64,000 bases of DNA from Devosia sp. FKR38 (GTDB taxonomy: Bacteria; Pseudomonadota; Alphaproteobacteria; Rhizobiales; Devosiaceae): NCBI RefSeq assembly GCF_005222805.1, contig NZ_STGC01000005.1, positions 1,030,456-1,094,455 on the forward strand, written 5' to 3'. Below are positions 7,376 to 16,691 of the stretch, piece after piece. A program made the translations under genes and the position numbers. The notes under the pieces were generated by a model. That model ran no database searches. It had not been told where the DNA came from and worked only from the letters and a program-made list of their open reading frames with translations. Numbering within the stretch: position 1 is the stretch's first letter; each line of letters starts with the position of its first letter.

Positions 7376-10165
7376 GTGACCGATACCAGCGACAACGGAA
7401 CTGGCGCGCTGCCGCCCTCCGATATCTCGATGATCTCCATCACCGACGAAATGCGGAAGTCCTATCTCGATTACGCCATGAGCGTGATCGTCAGCCGCGC
7501 CCTGCCGGACGTGCGCGACGGGCTCAAGCCGGTGCACCGTCGCATCCTGTTTTCGATGAGCGAGAACGGCTACGAATATAACAAGCCCTACCGCAAATCG
7601 GCCCGCGTCGTTGGCGACGTGATCGGTAAATACCATCCGCACGGCGACAGCGCCGTCTATATGGCTCTGGTGCGCATGGCGCAGGACTTTTCCATGGGCG
7701 AAATGCTGGTGGAAGGTCAGGGCAACTTCGGCTCGGTCGACGGCGATATGCCCGCCGCCATGCGCTACACCGAAGTGCGCATGCAAAAGATCACCAATTC
7801 CATGCTCGATGACCTCGACAAGGACACGGTCGATTTCCGCGACAACTACGATGGCTCCGAAAAGGAACCGACGGTTCTGCCGGCGCGCTATCCCAACATG
7901 CTGGTCAATGGCGGCGGCGGCATCGCCGTGGGCATGGCCACCAATATCCCCACCCACAATCTGGGTGAGACCATCGATGCGGCGCTGCTGGTGCTCGACA
8001 ATCCGCATGTGACGGTCGAAGAGCTGCTGGCTGTCTTGCCGGGCCCTGATTTCCCCACCGGCGGCATTATCCTGGGTCGCGCCGGCATCCGCGCCGCCTA
8101 TGAAACCGGCCGCGGCTCTGTGGTCATGCGTGGCCGCGTCGCCATCGAAGAGGTGCGCAAGGAGCGCGAAGCCCTCATCATCACCGAGATTCCCTATCAG
8201 GTGAACAAGGCCTCGATGGTGGAAAAGATTGCTGAACTGGTGCGCGACAAGCGCATCGAAGGCATTTCCGACATGCGCGACGAGAGCGATCGCAACGGCA
8301 TGCGCGTCGTGGTCGAGATCAAGCGCGACGCCCTGGCCGATGTCGTGCTCAACCAGCTCTATCGCTTCACGCCGCTGCAGAGCTCCTTCGGCTGCAACTT
8401 CGTCGCGCTCAACGGTGGCAAGCCGCAGCTGATGAACCTGCGCGAAATGCTGCAGGCCTTCATCGATTTCCGTCACCAGGTGGTCACGCGTCGTGCGCGC
8501 TTCCTGCTCAACAAGGCCCGCGACCGCGCCCATATCCTGGTCGGCCTGGCAGTTGCCGTCGCCAATATCGACGAAGTCATTGCCCTGATCCGCACCGCGC
8601 CCGATCCGGCGACGGCGCGCGAGCAGTTGATGACCCGTCGCTGGCCGGCCCAGGACGTGGCCCCACTGATCGCCCTGATCGACGATCCGCGCCACCGCAT
8701 CAATGACGACGGCACCTTCAACCTCTCCGACGAGCAGGCCCGCGCCATTCTCGAACTGCGCCTGGCCCGCCTGACGGCGCTGGGTCGCGATGAAATCGGC
8801 GACGAACTCAATGGCCTGGGCGCCCAGATCGAGGACTATCTCGATATCCTGCGCAGCCGCGAACGCGTCATCGAGATCATCCGCACCGAGCTGACCGAGA
8901 TCAAGGAACAGTTCGCCACCCCGCGCCGCACCGAGATTTCCGAATCCCTGGGCGATTTCGACGACGAGGACCTCATTGCCCGCGAGGACATGGTCGTCAC
9001 CGTCAGCCACGAGGGCTATATCAAGCGCGTGCCGCTCTCGACCTATCGGGCGCAGAACCGCGGCGGCAAGGGCCGCTCGGGCATGGCGACGCGCGAAGAG
9101 GATTTCGTCGCCCGCCTGTTCGTCGCCAATACCCATACGCCGGTGCTGTTCTTCACCAGCCGCGGCATTGCCTACAAGCTCAAGGTGTGGCGTCTGCCGC
9201 TGGCCCAGGCCAATGCGCGCGGCAAGGCCCTGATCAACATCCTGCCGCTCGAGCAGGGTGAACGCCTGACCACCATCATGCCGCTGCCCGAGGATGAGAC
9301 CACCTGGGGCAATCTGGACATCATGTTCGCCACCACGCGCGGCACGGTGCGCCGCAACTCGCTGGCCGATTTCGTGGAAGTGCGCCAGAACGGCAAGATC
9401 GCCATGAAGCTCGACGAGGGCGACCAGATCGTCGGCGTCGAGACGGCCACGGCCAGCGACGACGTGCTGCTCACCACCGCCATGGGTCAGGCCATCCGCT
9501 TCCCGGTCGATGATGTGCGCGTGTTCAAGGGCCGCGACTCCATGGGCGTGCGTGGCATTAGCCTGGCGCCCGAGGACACGGTGATCTCCATGGCCGTGAT
9601 CAATCACTCCGACGCCACCGCCGAGGAACGCGCTGCCTATCTCAAGATGAGCCGCGCCCGCCGCGGCGAGGAACTGGTCGAGGAAACCAGCCCCGACGAG
9701 GGCGAAGTGGAGGCCGGCGATCTGCCGCTTGAGCGCTTTGACGTGATGAGCTTCACCGAGCAGTTCATCCTCACCATCTCCGAAAACGGCTACGGCAAGC
9801 GCACCTCCAGCCACGAATACCGCATCACCGGTCGCGGCGGCAAAGGCATCGTCGCCATGGCCGTCAACAAGCGCAACGGCAAGCTGGTTGCCAGCTTCCC
9901 GGTGGCCGATGAAGACCAGATCATGCTGATCTCCGACGGTGGCCAGACCATTCGTCTGCCGGTGGGCGGCGACAAGCCGATCCGCATCGTCAGCCGTGGC
10001 AGCCAGGGTGTGATCGTCTTCGACACCGCAGAAGACGAAAAGGTCGTCTCGGTTGAACACATCCGCGAGCCCGAGGCTGACGAAAGCGAAGCCATCGCTG
10101 CGCCGGAAGCGCCCGAGGGCGACGCCCCCGAAGCGCCCGACACCCCGGACGCGCCGCTGGAATAG
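7376..10165 (+). CDS. gyrA: DNA gyrase subunit A
   Basis: The 929-residue product is the breakage-reunion subunit of DNA gyrase (A2B2), which introduces negative supercoils. The start is the GTG at 7376; the peptide upstream shows no gyrase homology. The N-terminal core [20 protein letters not shown] is followed by the quinolone-resistance region [17 protein letters not shown], the active-site Tyr131 in AMRYTEVRM, and the GyrA box QNRGGKGR that lets the C-terminal pinwheel wrap DNA. A second glycine-rich wrapping motif [10 protein letters not shown] is near residue 820. The protein ends in an acidic Glu/Ala/Pro tail. Ser92 (E. coli Ser83) is wild type, but the position of E. coli Asp87 is Met96. 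A strong intrinsic terminator follows. The gene is monocistronic. Confidence 0.98.
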   Translation: MTDTSDNGTGALPPSDISMISITDEMRKSYLDYAMSVIVSRALPDVRDGLKPVHRRILFSMSENGYEYNKPYRKSARVVGDVIGKYHPHGDSAVYMALVRMAQDFSMGEMLVEGQGNFGSVDGDMPAAMRYTEVRMQKITNSMLDDLDKDTVDFRDNYDGSEKEPTVLPARYPNMLVNGGGGIAVGMATNIPTHNLGETIDAALLVLDNPHVTVEELLAVLPGPDFPTGGIILGRAGIRAAYETGRGSVVMRGRVAIEEVRKEREALIITEIPYQVNKASMVEKIAELVRDKRIEGISDMRDESDRNGMRVVVEIKRDALADVVLNQLYRFTPLQSSFGCNFVALNGGKPQLMNLREMLQAFIDFRHQVVTRRARFLLNKARDRAHILVGLAVAVANIDEVIALIRTAPDPATAREQLMTRRWPAQDVAPLIALIDDPRHRINDDGTFNLSDEQARAILELRLARLTALGRDEIGDELNGLGAQIEDYLDILRSRERVIEIIRTELTEIKEQFATPRRTEISESLGDFDDEDLIAREDMVVTVSHEGYIKRVPLSTYRAQNRGGKGRSGMATREEDFVARLFVANTHTPVLFFTSRGIAYKLKVWRLPLAQANARGKALINILPLEQGERLTTIMPLPEDETTWGNLDIMFATTRGTVRRNSLADFVEVRQNGKIAMKLDEGDQIVGVETATASDDVLLTTAMGQAIRFPVDDVRVFKGRDSMGVRGISLAPEDTVISMAVINHSDATAEERAAYLKMSRARRGEELVEETSPDEGEVEAGDLPLERFDVMSFTEQFILTISENGYGKRTSSHEYRITGRGGKGIVAMAVNKRNGKLVASFPVADEDQIMLISDGGQTIRLPVGGDKPIRIVSRGSQGVIVFDTAEDEKVVSVEHIREPEADESEAIAAPEAPEGDAPEAPDTPDAPLE

Positions 10166-10181
10166 CCGAACAGAGATGGAT

Positions 10182-10210
10182 AAGGGGCGCTGCGGCGCCC
10201 CTTGTTTTTT
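10182..10210 (+). terminator. Intrinsic terminator of gyrA
   Basis: A 9-bp stem, AAGGGGCGC (10182-10190) with GCGCCCCTT (10195-10203), has a four-base loop and is followed by GTTTTTT. It lies 17 bp after the gyrA stop. Confidence 0.9.
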
Positions 10211-10302
10211 GCAGCAACAGCAGAGATTTGCGCCCGCCTTGCATCGGCTGGTTGCCGGATCGGACCCGTGCTGGCTTTATGGTGCCAGATGGAGTCCGAC
10301 CT

Positions 10303-10923
10303 ATGTTCACCCTGACCACGCTGATCCCCTATCTGGGCGCCTGTTTCCTGCTGGCCATTGTGCCCGGTCCCACTGTCACCGTCATCGTCGCCAATGCACT
10401 GGCGCGCGGCACTGGGGCAGGGCTGGCCATTGTCGCCGGCACCCAGGCGGGCTTTCTGGTCATGACCCTGGTGGTGGCGCTGGGCATGCAGGCGCTGGTC
10501 GCCTTCATGGGCTGGGCCTTTGACGGCATCAAGCTGATCGGCGCCGCCTATCTGGTCTGGCTGGGCTACAAGATGTGGCGCTCCAATGGCGAGCTGGGCG
10601 CGGCACAGGCCGAACGCACCAAGTCGCGCGGCGCCATGGCGCTCGAGGGCTTCCTGGTGATCCTCTCCAACCCCAAGGCGCTGATCTTCCTGGGCGCTTT
10701 CCTGCCGCAGTTTGTCGATGTCACCCAGCCGACCTTCCCCCAGGTCATGGTGCTGGGCCTGTTCTTCATGCTGGTGGCCGGCTCGACAGACGCCATTTAT
10801 GCCATTGTCGCCGGACGGGCGCGCGGCCTGCTCAGCGCCGCGCGCGTGCGCTTCGTGTCCCGCGTCTCTGGCCTGATCCTGATGGCCGGCGGGGCGTGGC
10901 TGGCGCTGCTCAAGCGCGCATGA
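10303..10923 (+). CDS. LysE/RhtB-family amino-acid or metabolite exporter
   Basis: A 206-residue inner-membrane exporter of the LysE/RhtB superfamily with about six hydrophobic segments. The start [23 protein letters not shown] contains the family's first helix and conserved Pro-Gly-Pro, followed by a Gly-rich second helix and the signature [15 protein letters not shown] (about residues 125-139). ATG at 10303 has GGAG about eight bases upstream; the earlier in-frame ATG lacks support. Its stop overlaps the start of a GNAT gene (ATGA), so they form a two-gene unit. The exported compound (amino acid, homoserine lactone or similar) is unknown. Confidence 0.9.
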   Translation: MFTLTTLIPYLGACFLLAIVPGPTVTVIVANALARGTGAGLAIVAGTQAGFLVMTLVVALGMQALVAFMGWAFDGIKLIGAAYLVWLGYKMWRSNGELGAAQAERTKSRGAMALEGFLVILSNPKALIFLGAFLPQFVDVTQPTFPQVMVLGLFFMLVAGSTDAIYAIVAGRARGLLSAARVRFVSRVSGLILMAGGAWLALLKRA

Positions 10924-11408
10924 CCCTCAAAATCGTCAATCTCCGCGACGCCAGGCAGTTCATCCCCGACGTCGCCGACCGCATCTGGCATGCCTTTTGG
11001 CGCCACGATGGCCATCCGCGTTCGGCCGTTGTCGCGGCCCTGGACGATGTGGTGGCGGCGCCAGCCTTTCCATTTACCCTGGTGGCACTGGCCGACGGCA
11101 CCTTTGCCGGCACCGTCACCGCCATCGCGTCCGATCTCGCAGAACGCCCCGAACTGGGGCCGTGGATCGCCGCGCTCTGGATGGAGCCGGAACAGCGTGG
11201 CGCTGGCATCGCCAGGGCACTGGTCGATCAGGCCAATGCCACCGTGTTCGCCCAGGGCCATGCCCAAATCTATCTCAACGCCAAGCCGACCATGCGGTCG
11301 TACTATCTCGCTACTGGCTGGACGTTGATGGAGGCCGAGTCCGGCAAGACAGGCGTCGATATCTTCATCCGCGACGCGGCCACGACTGCTGCGGCCGAAC
11401 CAGCCTAG
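10920..11408 (+). CDS. GNAT-family N-acetyltransferase
   Basis: A 162-residue acetyltransferase of the GNAT fold, which transfers acetyl from acetyl-CoA to an amine. The acetyl-CoA binding motif A is visible as [20 protein letters not shown] (about residues 86-105; Q/R-x-x-G-x-G/A). It ends with [13 protein letters not shown] sequence ([14 protein letters not shown]), the usual motif B region. Start ATG overlaps the LysE stop, so co-expression is expected. The stop codon overlaps the stop of the convergent pentapeptide gene through a shared CTAG. Substrate unknown. Confidence 0.85.
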   Translation: MTLKIVNLRDARQFIPDVADRIWHAFWRHDGHPRSAVVAALDDVVAAPAFPFTLVALADGTFAGTVTAIASDLAERPELGPWIAALWMEPEQRGAGIARALVDQANATVFAQGHAQIYLNAKPTMRSYYLATGWTLMEAESGKTGVDIFIRDAATTAAAEPA

Positions 11409-11785
11409 CCCTTTGTAGCCGCATAGGCTGCCAATAGGTCCGTCACCAGAATGCCATTGATCCGCATGCCCTCAAGATTGGCCCGCTCGATGCTGGCGCC
11501 AGCCAGATTGGCGTCGGCAATGCGCAAATTGCCCATATTGGCATCGGTAATCACCGCACCGGCAAGGTTGATGTTGTTCAGCGTTGCGCCGCCCAGGTTC
11601 ACATCCTCAAAGGCTGCCGTGCTGAGGTCCGTGTCGTCGAAGCGGGCGCCGCTCATCAGGGCATAGAAGCGCGCGCCGGACAGGTTCACCCCATCAAAAT
11701 TGCTGCCGGCCATATTGGCCTGCTGGTAGTGGGCGCCCGGCATCTGCGCGCCGGTAAAGGGATTGCTCGCACTGTCCTGGCTCAT
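11405..11785 (-). CDS. Pentapeptide-repeat protein
   Basis: A 126-residue protein made mostly of A(D/N)LXX-type pentapeptide repeats from about residue 20 to 110 (for example NLSGARF, NLGGATL, NLAGAVI, NLAGASI, NLEGMRI), which should fold as a right-handed quadrilateral beta helix. Some family members mimic DNA and protect gyrase from quinolones, and gyrA lies about 1.2 kb away, but nothing here shows such a role. ATG at 11785 was chosen over one eleven codons upstream because the repeat protein begins right after it. The 3' end is convergent with the GNAT gene and overlaps it by four bases. Confidence 0.85.
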   Translation of the reverse strand: MSQDSASNPFTGAQMPGAHYQQANMAGSNFDGVNLSGARFYALMSGARFDDTDLSTAAFEDVNLGGATLNNINLAGAVITDANMGNLRIADANLAGASIERANLEGMRINGILVTDLLAAYAATKG

Positions 11786-11896
11786 GGTGTGGTTCCTCGT
11801 TCTGGCTGTCCCGGCCATGGTGGCATAGTCCGCCCCGCCTTGCCATGACTCTGCGCCCGTGACAAAACCCTAGCAACAACAACGGGGAGAGGCGCT

Positions 11897-12391
11897 GTGA
11901 GCAAGCTGGTTGGGTTCTATCCGGGCTCGTTTGATCCGCTGACCAATGGGCATCTCGACGTCATCGAGCGGGCCTGCAAACTGGTCGATACGCTGGTGGT
12001 GGCCGTGGGCATCAACCCGGGCAAGAAGACGCCGCTGTTTGCCCATGAAGATCGGCTGCAGATTCTCGAACAGGTGCTGGGCCCTGTGGGCAAGCGCACC
12101 GAGACCGAGTTCAAATTCGTCGATTTCTCCGGCCTGATGGTCAATGCCGCCCGCGAACATGGCGCCAAGCTGATCATTCGCGGCCTGCGCGACACCACCG
12201 ATTACAATTACGAGATGCAGATGGTGGGCATGAATGCCCAGATGGCGCCCGACCTGCAGACCGTCTTCCTGCCCTCCAGCCCGCCCGTGCGGCATATCTC
12301 GGCCACATTGGTGCGCCAGATCGCTGAAATGGGCGGCGATATTTCCGCCTTCGTCCCGCAAATCGTTCTCAAGGCCCTGAAAAGCAAATGA
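11897..12391 (+). CDS. coaD: Phosphopantetheine adenylyltransferase
   Basis: A 164-residue cytoplasmic enzyme that joins ATP and 4'-phosphopantetheine to give dephospho-CoA, the penultimate step of coenzyme A synthesis. The nucleotidyltransferase signature GSFDPLTNGHLDVI (with the (T/H)xGH motif) lies at residues 10-23, and the second motif appears as RHISATLVRQI. The length matches bacterial CoaD. The start is GTG at 11897 with GGGGAGAG upstream. Its stop overlaps the start of the secreted cyclophilin (ATGA), an order (coaD then ppi genes) common in Hyphomicrobiales. Confidence 0.97.
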   Translation: MSKLVGFYPGSFDPLTNGHLDVIERACKLVDTLVVAVGINPGKKTPLFAHEDRLQILEQVLGPVGKRTETEFKFVDFSGLMVNAAREHGAKLIIRGLRDTTDYNYEMQMVGMNAQMAPDLQTVFLPSSPPVRHISATLVRQIAEMGGDISAFVPQIVLKALKSK

Positions 12392-12975
12392 TCGCAATCA
12401 CCCGTCGCCTGTTCGGCGCCCTCGTCATCGGCGCCGCAGCGCTGGCCGCCGCCCCCGCCTTTGCCCAGAGCGGCACCCCGCACCTGATCCTGACGCTGGA
12501 CAAGGGCACGGTCGATATCGAGCTGCTGCCCGCCTTGGCGCCCAAGCATGTCGAGCGCATCATCGCCCTGACCAATGAAGGCGCCTATGATGGCGTGGTC
12601 TTCCACCGCGTCATCGATGGCTTCATGGCCCAGACTGGCGACGTCAAGTTCGGCAAGACCGGCGCCGCCGATTTCGACCTGACCCGCGCTGGCATGGGCG
12701 GTTCGGACCTGCCCGACGTCGAGGCCGAGTTCAATGCCGAGCCCTTCGGTCGCGGCGCCGTCGGCGCGGCCCGCTCGCAGGATCCGAACTCGTTCAATTC
12801 CCAGTTCTTCATCACCACGGCCGACGCGAGCTTCCTCAACGGTCAGTACACCGTGTTCGGCAAGGTCGTGAGCGGCATGGAAACCGTGGATGCCCTCGAA
12901 AAGGGCCCCAAGGAACAGAACGGCGCCGTCGCTAACCCCGACAAGATCGTCACCGCCAAGATCGAATACAAGTGA
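12388..12975 (+). CDS. Exported cyclophilin-type peptidyl-prolyl cis-trans isomerase
   Basis: A 195-residue PPIase of the cyclophilin family with a Sec signal peptide (residues 1 to about 26, ending AAAPAFAQ), so it should act on proline bonds in periplasmic proteins. Cyclophilin motifs are clear: VVFHRVIDGFMAQTGD, FNAEPFGRGAVGAARSQDPNSFNSQFFITT and FLNGQYTVFGKVVSGM. The catalytic Arg is in FHRV. It is coupled to coaD by a 4-bp overlap and is followed by a terminator-like hairpin and the cytosolic paralogue at 13202. Confidence 0.95.
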   Translation: MIAITRRLFGALVIGAAALAAAPAFAQSGTPHLILTLDKGTVDIELLPALAPKHVERIIALTNEGAYDGVVFHRVIDGFMAQTGDVKFGKTGAADFDLTRAGMGGSDLPDVEAEFNAEPFGRGAVGAARSQDPNSFNSQFFITTADASFLNGQYTVFGKVVSGMETVDALEKGPKEQNGAVANPDKIVTAKIEYK

Positions 12976-12993
12976 TCTGAACCGGCCAAAGGC

Positions 12994-13018
12994 AAAATCG
13001 CTCCGGTGGAGCGATTTT
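12994..13018. terminator. Bidirectional-type hairpin after the exported cyclophilin
   Basis: AAAATCGCTCC (12994-13004) and GGAGCGATTTT (13008-13018) form a perfect 11-bp stem with a three-base loop. The A and T runs are part of the stem, as in bidirectional intrinsic terminators. Confidence 0.7.
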
Positions 13019-13081
13019 AGGCGAAAAGGCCATGAGGGCTATGCCCGAATGGCTGGCGCGTGCCGCAACCACCGGATCGCA

Positions 13082-13129
13082 CCTCCCCCTTCAGGGGGAG
13101 GCTAGGCGGGGGAGACCAGGTGAGGGGGG
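13082..13129 (+). repeat. Dispersed GC-rich palindromic repeat, copy 1
   Basis: CCTCCCCCTTCAGGGGGAGG forms an 8-bp stem, followed by a G-rich half that recurs in the other copies (GGCGGGGGAGACCAGGTGAGGGGG). Related units are at 15336-15375, 15417-15452 and 20075-20114, always between genes. Confidence 0.7.
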
Positions 13130-13201
13130 CCATGCTCAGCCTTGCACCAAACGCCCTTTGCCCTTACATCCGGGCCACAATCCAAATCGAGAGTTGCAAA
13201 A

Positions 13202-13681
13202 ATGGCTGAATACGCCGATCCCGAGAACACCCTCGTCATCGAAACCACCAAGGGCCAGGTCGTGATCGCCATGCGTCCGGACCTCGCACCGAACCATGTT
13301 GCGCATATCAAGAAGCTGGCGCGCGAAGGCTTCTATGACGGCATCGTGTTCCACCGCGTCATCGAAGGCTTCATGGCCCAGACCGGCTGCCCGCAGGGCC
13401 GTGGCACCGGCGGCTCGAAGTACCCCGATCTCAAGCAGGAATTCAACGCTGAGCCGCATGTCCGCGGCACCGCCTCGATGGCCCGCGCCCAGAGCCCCGA
13501 TTCGGCCAATTCGCAGTTCTTTATCTGCTTTGGCGACACCCCGTTCCTGAACCGTCAGTACACGGTCTGGGGCCAGGTCATCGAAGGCATGGAAAACGTC
13601 GACCAGATCAAGCGCGGCGAGCCCGTCGTCAATCCCGACAAGATGCTTTCGGTCAAGGTCGCGGCTGATATCGCTGCCTGA
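13202..13681 (+). CDS. ppiB: Cytosolic cyclophilin-type peptidyl-prolyl cis-trans isomerase
   Basis: A 159-residue cyclophilin without a signal peptide, so it acts in the cytoplasm. It has IVFHRVIEGFMAQTGCPQGRGTGG, SMARAQSPDSANSQFFICF and the active-site Arg of FHRV. ATG at 13202 follows GAGAGTTG; the twenty preceding codons in the open frame are not conserved-looking. It lies directly after the exported paralogue, and the two probably arose by an old duplication. An intrinsic terminator follows at 13706. Confidence 0.95.
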   Translation: MAEYADPENTLVIETTKGQVVIAMRPDLAPNHVAHIKKLAREGFYDGIVFHRVIEGFMAQTGCPQGRGTGGSKYPDLKQEFNAEPHVRGTASMARAQSPDSANSQFFICFGDTPFLNRQYTVWGQVIEGMENVDQIKRGEPVVNPDKMLSVKVAADIAA

Positions 13682-13705
13682 TCCCGACTCGTGCCATGAT
13701 TTTGA

Positions 13706-13736
13706 GACCCTCGGGCGCCGCCCGGGGGTCTTTTGT
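13706..13736 (+). terminator. Intrinsic terminator of ppiB
   Basis: GACCCTCGGGC pairs with GCCCGGGGGTC (one G-T wobble) around a three-base loop and is followed by TTTTGTT. Confidence 0.85.
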
Positions 13737-13757
13737 TGACGGGGACTGCGCTTGCGG

Positions 13758-14207
13758 ATGGACACTCTTCTCTGGGCACTGATGGGCATCGTCGCCGGGG
13801 CCTGCATTGCCGTTCAGGCGCCGATCAACGCCCAGCTCGGACGCAATTTGGGCGTGCCCATTGCCGCCGCCGGCGTCTCCTTCGTGGCCGGCGCCATCCT
13901 GCTCTGGACCATCGCCCTGATCTATAGCCGCAGCACCGGCATCGCCATCAACTTCGGCGCCCCGGCCCCCTGGACCTTTGTCGCCGGTGGCGTGCTGGGC
14001 GCCTTTTATGTGTTTTCCAACATCATGCTGACGCCCATGATTGGCGCCGCCGCCGTCATGGCACTTTCTGTTGCCGGGCAATTGGTCGGCGGCCTGCTGC
14101 TCGACAAGTCCGGCTTCATGGGCATGGCCGTGCGCGAAATCTCGCTGGGCCGCATCGCCGGGGCGCTATTGCTTGTGATTGGGGCCCTCATGATCCGGCT
14201 GCTATAG
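13758..14207 (+). CDS. DUF606/EamA-like small membrane transporter
   Basis: A protein of about 149 residues with five hydrophobic segments and the DUF606 (YdcZ) signature at its start: ACIAVQAPINAQLGRNLGVPIAAA. DUF606 proteins are half-size members of the drug/metabolite transporter superfamily and may pair as dimers. ATG at 13758 is used; a TTG two codons earlier is equally open. Function and substrate are unknown. The gene starts about 20 bp after the ppiB terminator and is monocistronic. Confidence 0.85.
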   Translation: MDTLLWALMGIVAGACIAVQAPINAQLGRNLGVPIAAAGVSFVAGAILLWTIALIYSRSTGIAINFGAPAPWTFVAGGVLGAFYVFSNIMLTPMIGAAAVMALSVAGQLVGGLLLDKSGFMGMAVREISLGRIAGALLLVIGALMIRLL

Positions 14208-14255
14208 CTGGAGCAACGCTGATTCCGGGCGCGCCGGACATTCTGGTAGACCGAC

Positions 14256-15317
14256 ATGCTTGTTTCAGACTTCGATTTCACGCTCCCCGAAGAACTCATA
14301 GCCCTTCACCCGGTCGAGCCACGCGACAGCGCCCGCCTGCTGCTGGTCGATCCCAAGCAGGGGCTGAGCGACAAGCATGTGCCCGATCTGGTGCATCTGC
14401 TGCGCGCCGGCGACGTTCTGGTGGTCAATGATACCCGCGTGCTGCCCGCCGAACTCAAGGGCGTGCGCCTGCGCGGCGACACAAGCGCCAATGTCTCGTT
14501 CAACCTGCACAAGCGCGTCGACGCCCACACCTGGCGCGCCTTTGCCCGCCCGGCCAAGAAGCTGCATCTGCTCGACCAGCTCGAGCTGGGCAATGGCACC
14601 GGTGACCTGCTGCGCGCCCGCGTCGCCGGCAAGGGCGACACTGGCGAAGTCACCCTCGAATTCGAACTGGGCGGCGCCGCCCTCGATGAAGCCATCAAGG
14701 CCCAGGGCGCCATGCCGCTGCCGCCCTATATCGGCGCCAAGCGCGACCTGACCGAGCGCGACAAGACCGACTACCAGACCGTCTATGCCGCCGAGGATGG
14801 CGCCGTGGCCGCGCCCACGGCGGGCCTGCATTTCACGCAAAGCCTTCTCGACCGCATCCAGGAGCGTGGCGTCACCATCGAGCGGGTCACGCTGCATGTC
14901 GGGGCAGGGACCTTCCTGCCCATGAAGGTCGACAACACCGAAGACCATGTCATGCATTCCGAATGGGGCGAGATCGACGCCGCGACCGTTGAGCGCATCA
15001 ATGCCGCCCGCGCTGCTGGCGGCCGCGTCGTCGCCGTGGGCACCACCAGCCTGCGTCTGCTTGAAAGCGCCTCCCGCGCCACCGGCACGCTGGCGCCTTT
15101 CAGCGGGGACACCGACATCTTCATCACGCCCGGCTTCAAGTTTGCCACCGTCGATGTGCTGATGACCAATTTTCACCTGCCCAAATCGACCCTGTTCATG
15201 CTGGTCAGCGCCTTTGCGGGCTTTGAAACCATGAAGAACGCCTACGCCCACGCGATCTCTGGAGGTTACCGCTTCTATTCCTATGGCGATTCCTCGCTGC
15301 TGATCCGGGCGGAGTAA
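14256..15317 (+). CDS. queA: tRNA preQ1(34) S-adenosylmethionine ribosyltransferase-isomerase
   Basis: A 353-residue enzyme that transfers the ribosyl part of S-adenosylmethionine to preQ1 in position 34 of GUN-anticodon tRNAs and isomerises it to epoxyqueuosine. Family signatures include [22 protein letters not shown] at the N-terminus, [16 protein letters not shown], the strongly conserved [10 protein letters not shown] and [11 protein letters not shown]. The length is typical. It lies directly upstream of tgt, the enzyme for the preceding step, with two dispersed palindromes between them; queA-tgt linkage is common. Confidence 0.97.
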   Translation: MLVSDFDFTLPEELIALHPVEPRDSARLLLVDPKQGLSDKHVPDLVHLLRAGDVLVVNDTRVLPAELKGVRLRGDTSANVSFNLHKRVDAHTWRAFARPAKKLHLLDQLELGNGTGDLLRARVAGKGDTGEVTLEFELGGAALDEAIKAQGAMPLPPYIGAKRDLTERDKTDYQTVYAAEDGAVAAPTAGLHFTQSLLDRIQERGVTIERVTLHVGAGTFLPMKVDNTEDHVMHSEWGEIDAATVERINAARAAGGRVVAVGTTSLRLLESASRATGTLAPFSGDTDIFITPGFKFATVDVLMTNFHLPKSTLFMLVSAFAGFETMKNAYAHAISGGYRFYSYGDSSLLIRAE

Positions 15318-15335
15318 GAGCCGTCGTGGCCAACC

Positions 15336-15375
15336 ATCCCCCCCTACCGGCCTCCCCCGTCCAGGGGGAGGTGGA
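15336..15375 (-). repeat. Dispersed GC-rich palindromic repeat, copy 2a (inverted)
   Basis: Read on the minus strand this gives CCTCCCCC, four bases, then GGGGGAGG followed by a G-rich run, the same unit as copies 1 and 3. With copy 2b at 15417 it forms a head-to-head pair flanking about 40 bp in the queA-tgt gap. Confidence 0.65.
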
Positions 15376-15416
15376 TCCCGGTGGTTTGGCAGCATCGTAC
15401 CACTATCACGGAGCGG

Positions 15417-15452
15417 CACCTCCCCCTTGATGGGGGAGGTTGGGAGGGGGTG
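15417..15452 (+). repeat. Dispersed GC-rich palindromic repeat, copy 2b
   Basis: CACCTCCCCC, TTGA, then GGGGGAGGTTGGGAGGGGGTG. It contains the perfect stem ACCTCCCCC/GGGGGAGGT and the trailing GGGAGGGGG element seen in copy 3. Confidence 0.7.
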
Positions 15453-15529
15453 TCTTGGATGATGGAGCTGCCCGACCTGCCCGTCACCCCCAGTTGTGTG
15501 CCTGCTGCCAACCGGCTAGAACCCGCGCC

Positions 15530-16669
15530 ATGAGCACGACAGACAAGCTGGTTACCTTCACCCTTTCGGCCACCGACGGCATGGCGCGGCGTGGCCGCAT
15601 CGACACGCCGCGCGGCGACATCCAGACCCCGGCCTTCATGCCCGTGGGCACGGCCGGCACCGTCAAGGCCATGTATCCCGAACAGGTGCGCGAGACCGGC
15701 GCCGATATCCTCTTGGGCAATACCTATCATCTGATGCTGCGCCCCGGCGCCGAGCGCGTCGCCAGCCAGGGCGGGTTGCACAAATTCATGGATTGGGAGC
15801 GGCCCATCCTCACCGACAGCGGCGGCTTCCAGGTCATGTCGCTGGCCCAGCTGCGCAAGCTCAATGAGCGCGGCGTCACCTTCAAATCCCATATCGACGG
15901 CTCGGCCCATGAGCTGACGCCCGAGCGATCCATCGAGATCCAGACGCTGCTCGACAGCGACATCATCATGCAGCTCGACGAGTGCATTTCCCTGCCGGCC
16001 GAGCGCAAGGAGATGGAACGCGCCATGGAGCTGTCGCTCCGCTGGGCCGACCGCTCCAAGATTGCCTTCAACAACCAGCCCAACCGCGCCCTGTTTGGCA
16101 TTGTGCAGGGCGGCGATGACGCCGAGCTGCGCGCCCGTTCCGCCCAGGGGCTCAAATCAATCGGCTTTGACGGCTATGCCGTGGGCGGCCTGGCCGTCGG
16201 CGAGCCGCAGGACGTCATGTTCCGCGTCATCGAGCAGATCACCCCCGAACTGCCGACCGACCGTCCGCGCTATCTGATGGGCGTGGGCAAGCCCGACGAC
16301 ATCCTGGGCGCCATCGGGCGCGGCATCGACATGTTCGATTGCGTGCATCCCACCCGCGCCGGCCGCCATGGCCATGTCTATACCCGCTTTGGCGTCATCA
16401 ACCTGAAGAATGCCCGGCATAGGGATGATCACCGGCCCATCGACGAGGCCTCGCCCAATCCCAATTGCCGCCGCTGGAGCCGCGCCTATCTGCATCACCT
16501 TGTTAAGACAGAAGAGATTTTGGGCGCGATGATCCTTTCCCAGATCAACCTGGCCTATTATCAAGAGCTGGTACAGGGCTGCCGCCGGGCGATCGAAGGC
16601 GGCCGTTTCACCGATTTTGCGGCAGAGACGCGCGCGGCATGGGCTGCCGGCGACCTGCCGGTTCTCTGA
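15530..16669 (+). CDS. tgt: tRNA-guanine transglycosylase (zinc-site variant)
   Basis: A 379-residue enzyme that exchanges guanine 34 for preQ1 in tRNAs for Asp, Asn, His and Tyr. The catalytic region is intact: [12 protein letters not shown] holds the general base Asp and [19 protein letters not shown] the nucleophile Asp. ATG at 15530 was chosen because recognisable sequence starts there; the thirty codons upstream fall in the repeat-containing gap. The structural zinc site is unusual. Where E. coli has C302, C304, C307 and H333, this protein has Ser308, Asn310, Cys313 and Ile339 ([19 protein letters not shown] and [10 protein letters not shown]), so three of four ligands are missing. The fold is probably stabilised without zinc. 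Confidence 0.96.
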   Translation: MSTTDKLVTFTLSATDGMARRGRIDTPRGDIQTPAFMPVGTAGTVKAMYPEQVRETGADILLGNTYHLMLRPGAERVASQGGLHKFMDWERPILTDSGGFQVMSLAQLRKLNERGVTFKSHIDGSAHELTPERSIEIQTLLDSDIIMQLDECISLPAERKEMERAMELSLRWADRSKIAFNNQPNRALFGIVQGGDDAELRARSAQGLKSIGFDGYAVGGLAVGEPQDVMFRVIEQITPELPTDRPRYLMGVGKPDDILGAIGRGIDMFDCVHPTRAGRHGHVYTRFGVINLKNARHRDDHRPIDEASPNPNCRRWSRAYLHHLVKTEEILGAMILSQINLAYYQELVQGCRRAIEGGRFTDFAAETRAAWAAGDLPVL

Positions 16670-16691
16670 CAGACAACAAGGGGTCTTCGAC

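Noticed and set aside
7337..10060. 907-residue open frame opposite gyrA
   Set aside because: Composition (Ala, His, Asp, Gly, Val rich) is that of codon-position mirroring; gyrA on the plus strand is certain.
11405..11785. Qnr-type gyrase protection protein linked to gyrA
   Set aside because: The pentapeptide protein is only 126 residues, shorter than Qnr, lacks its loops, and is not in an operon with gyrA.
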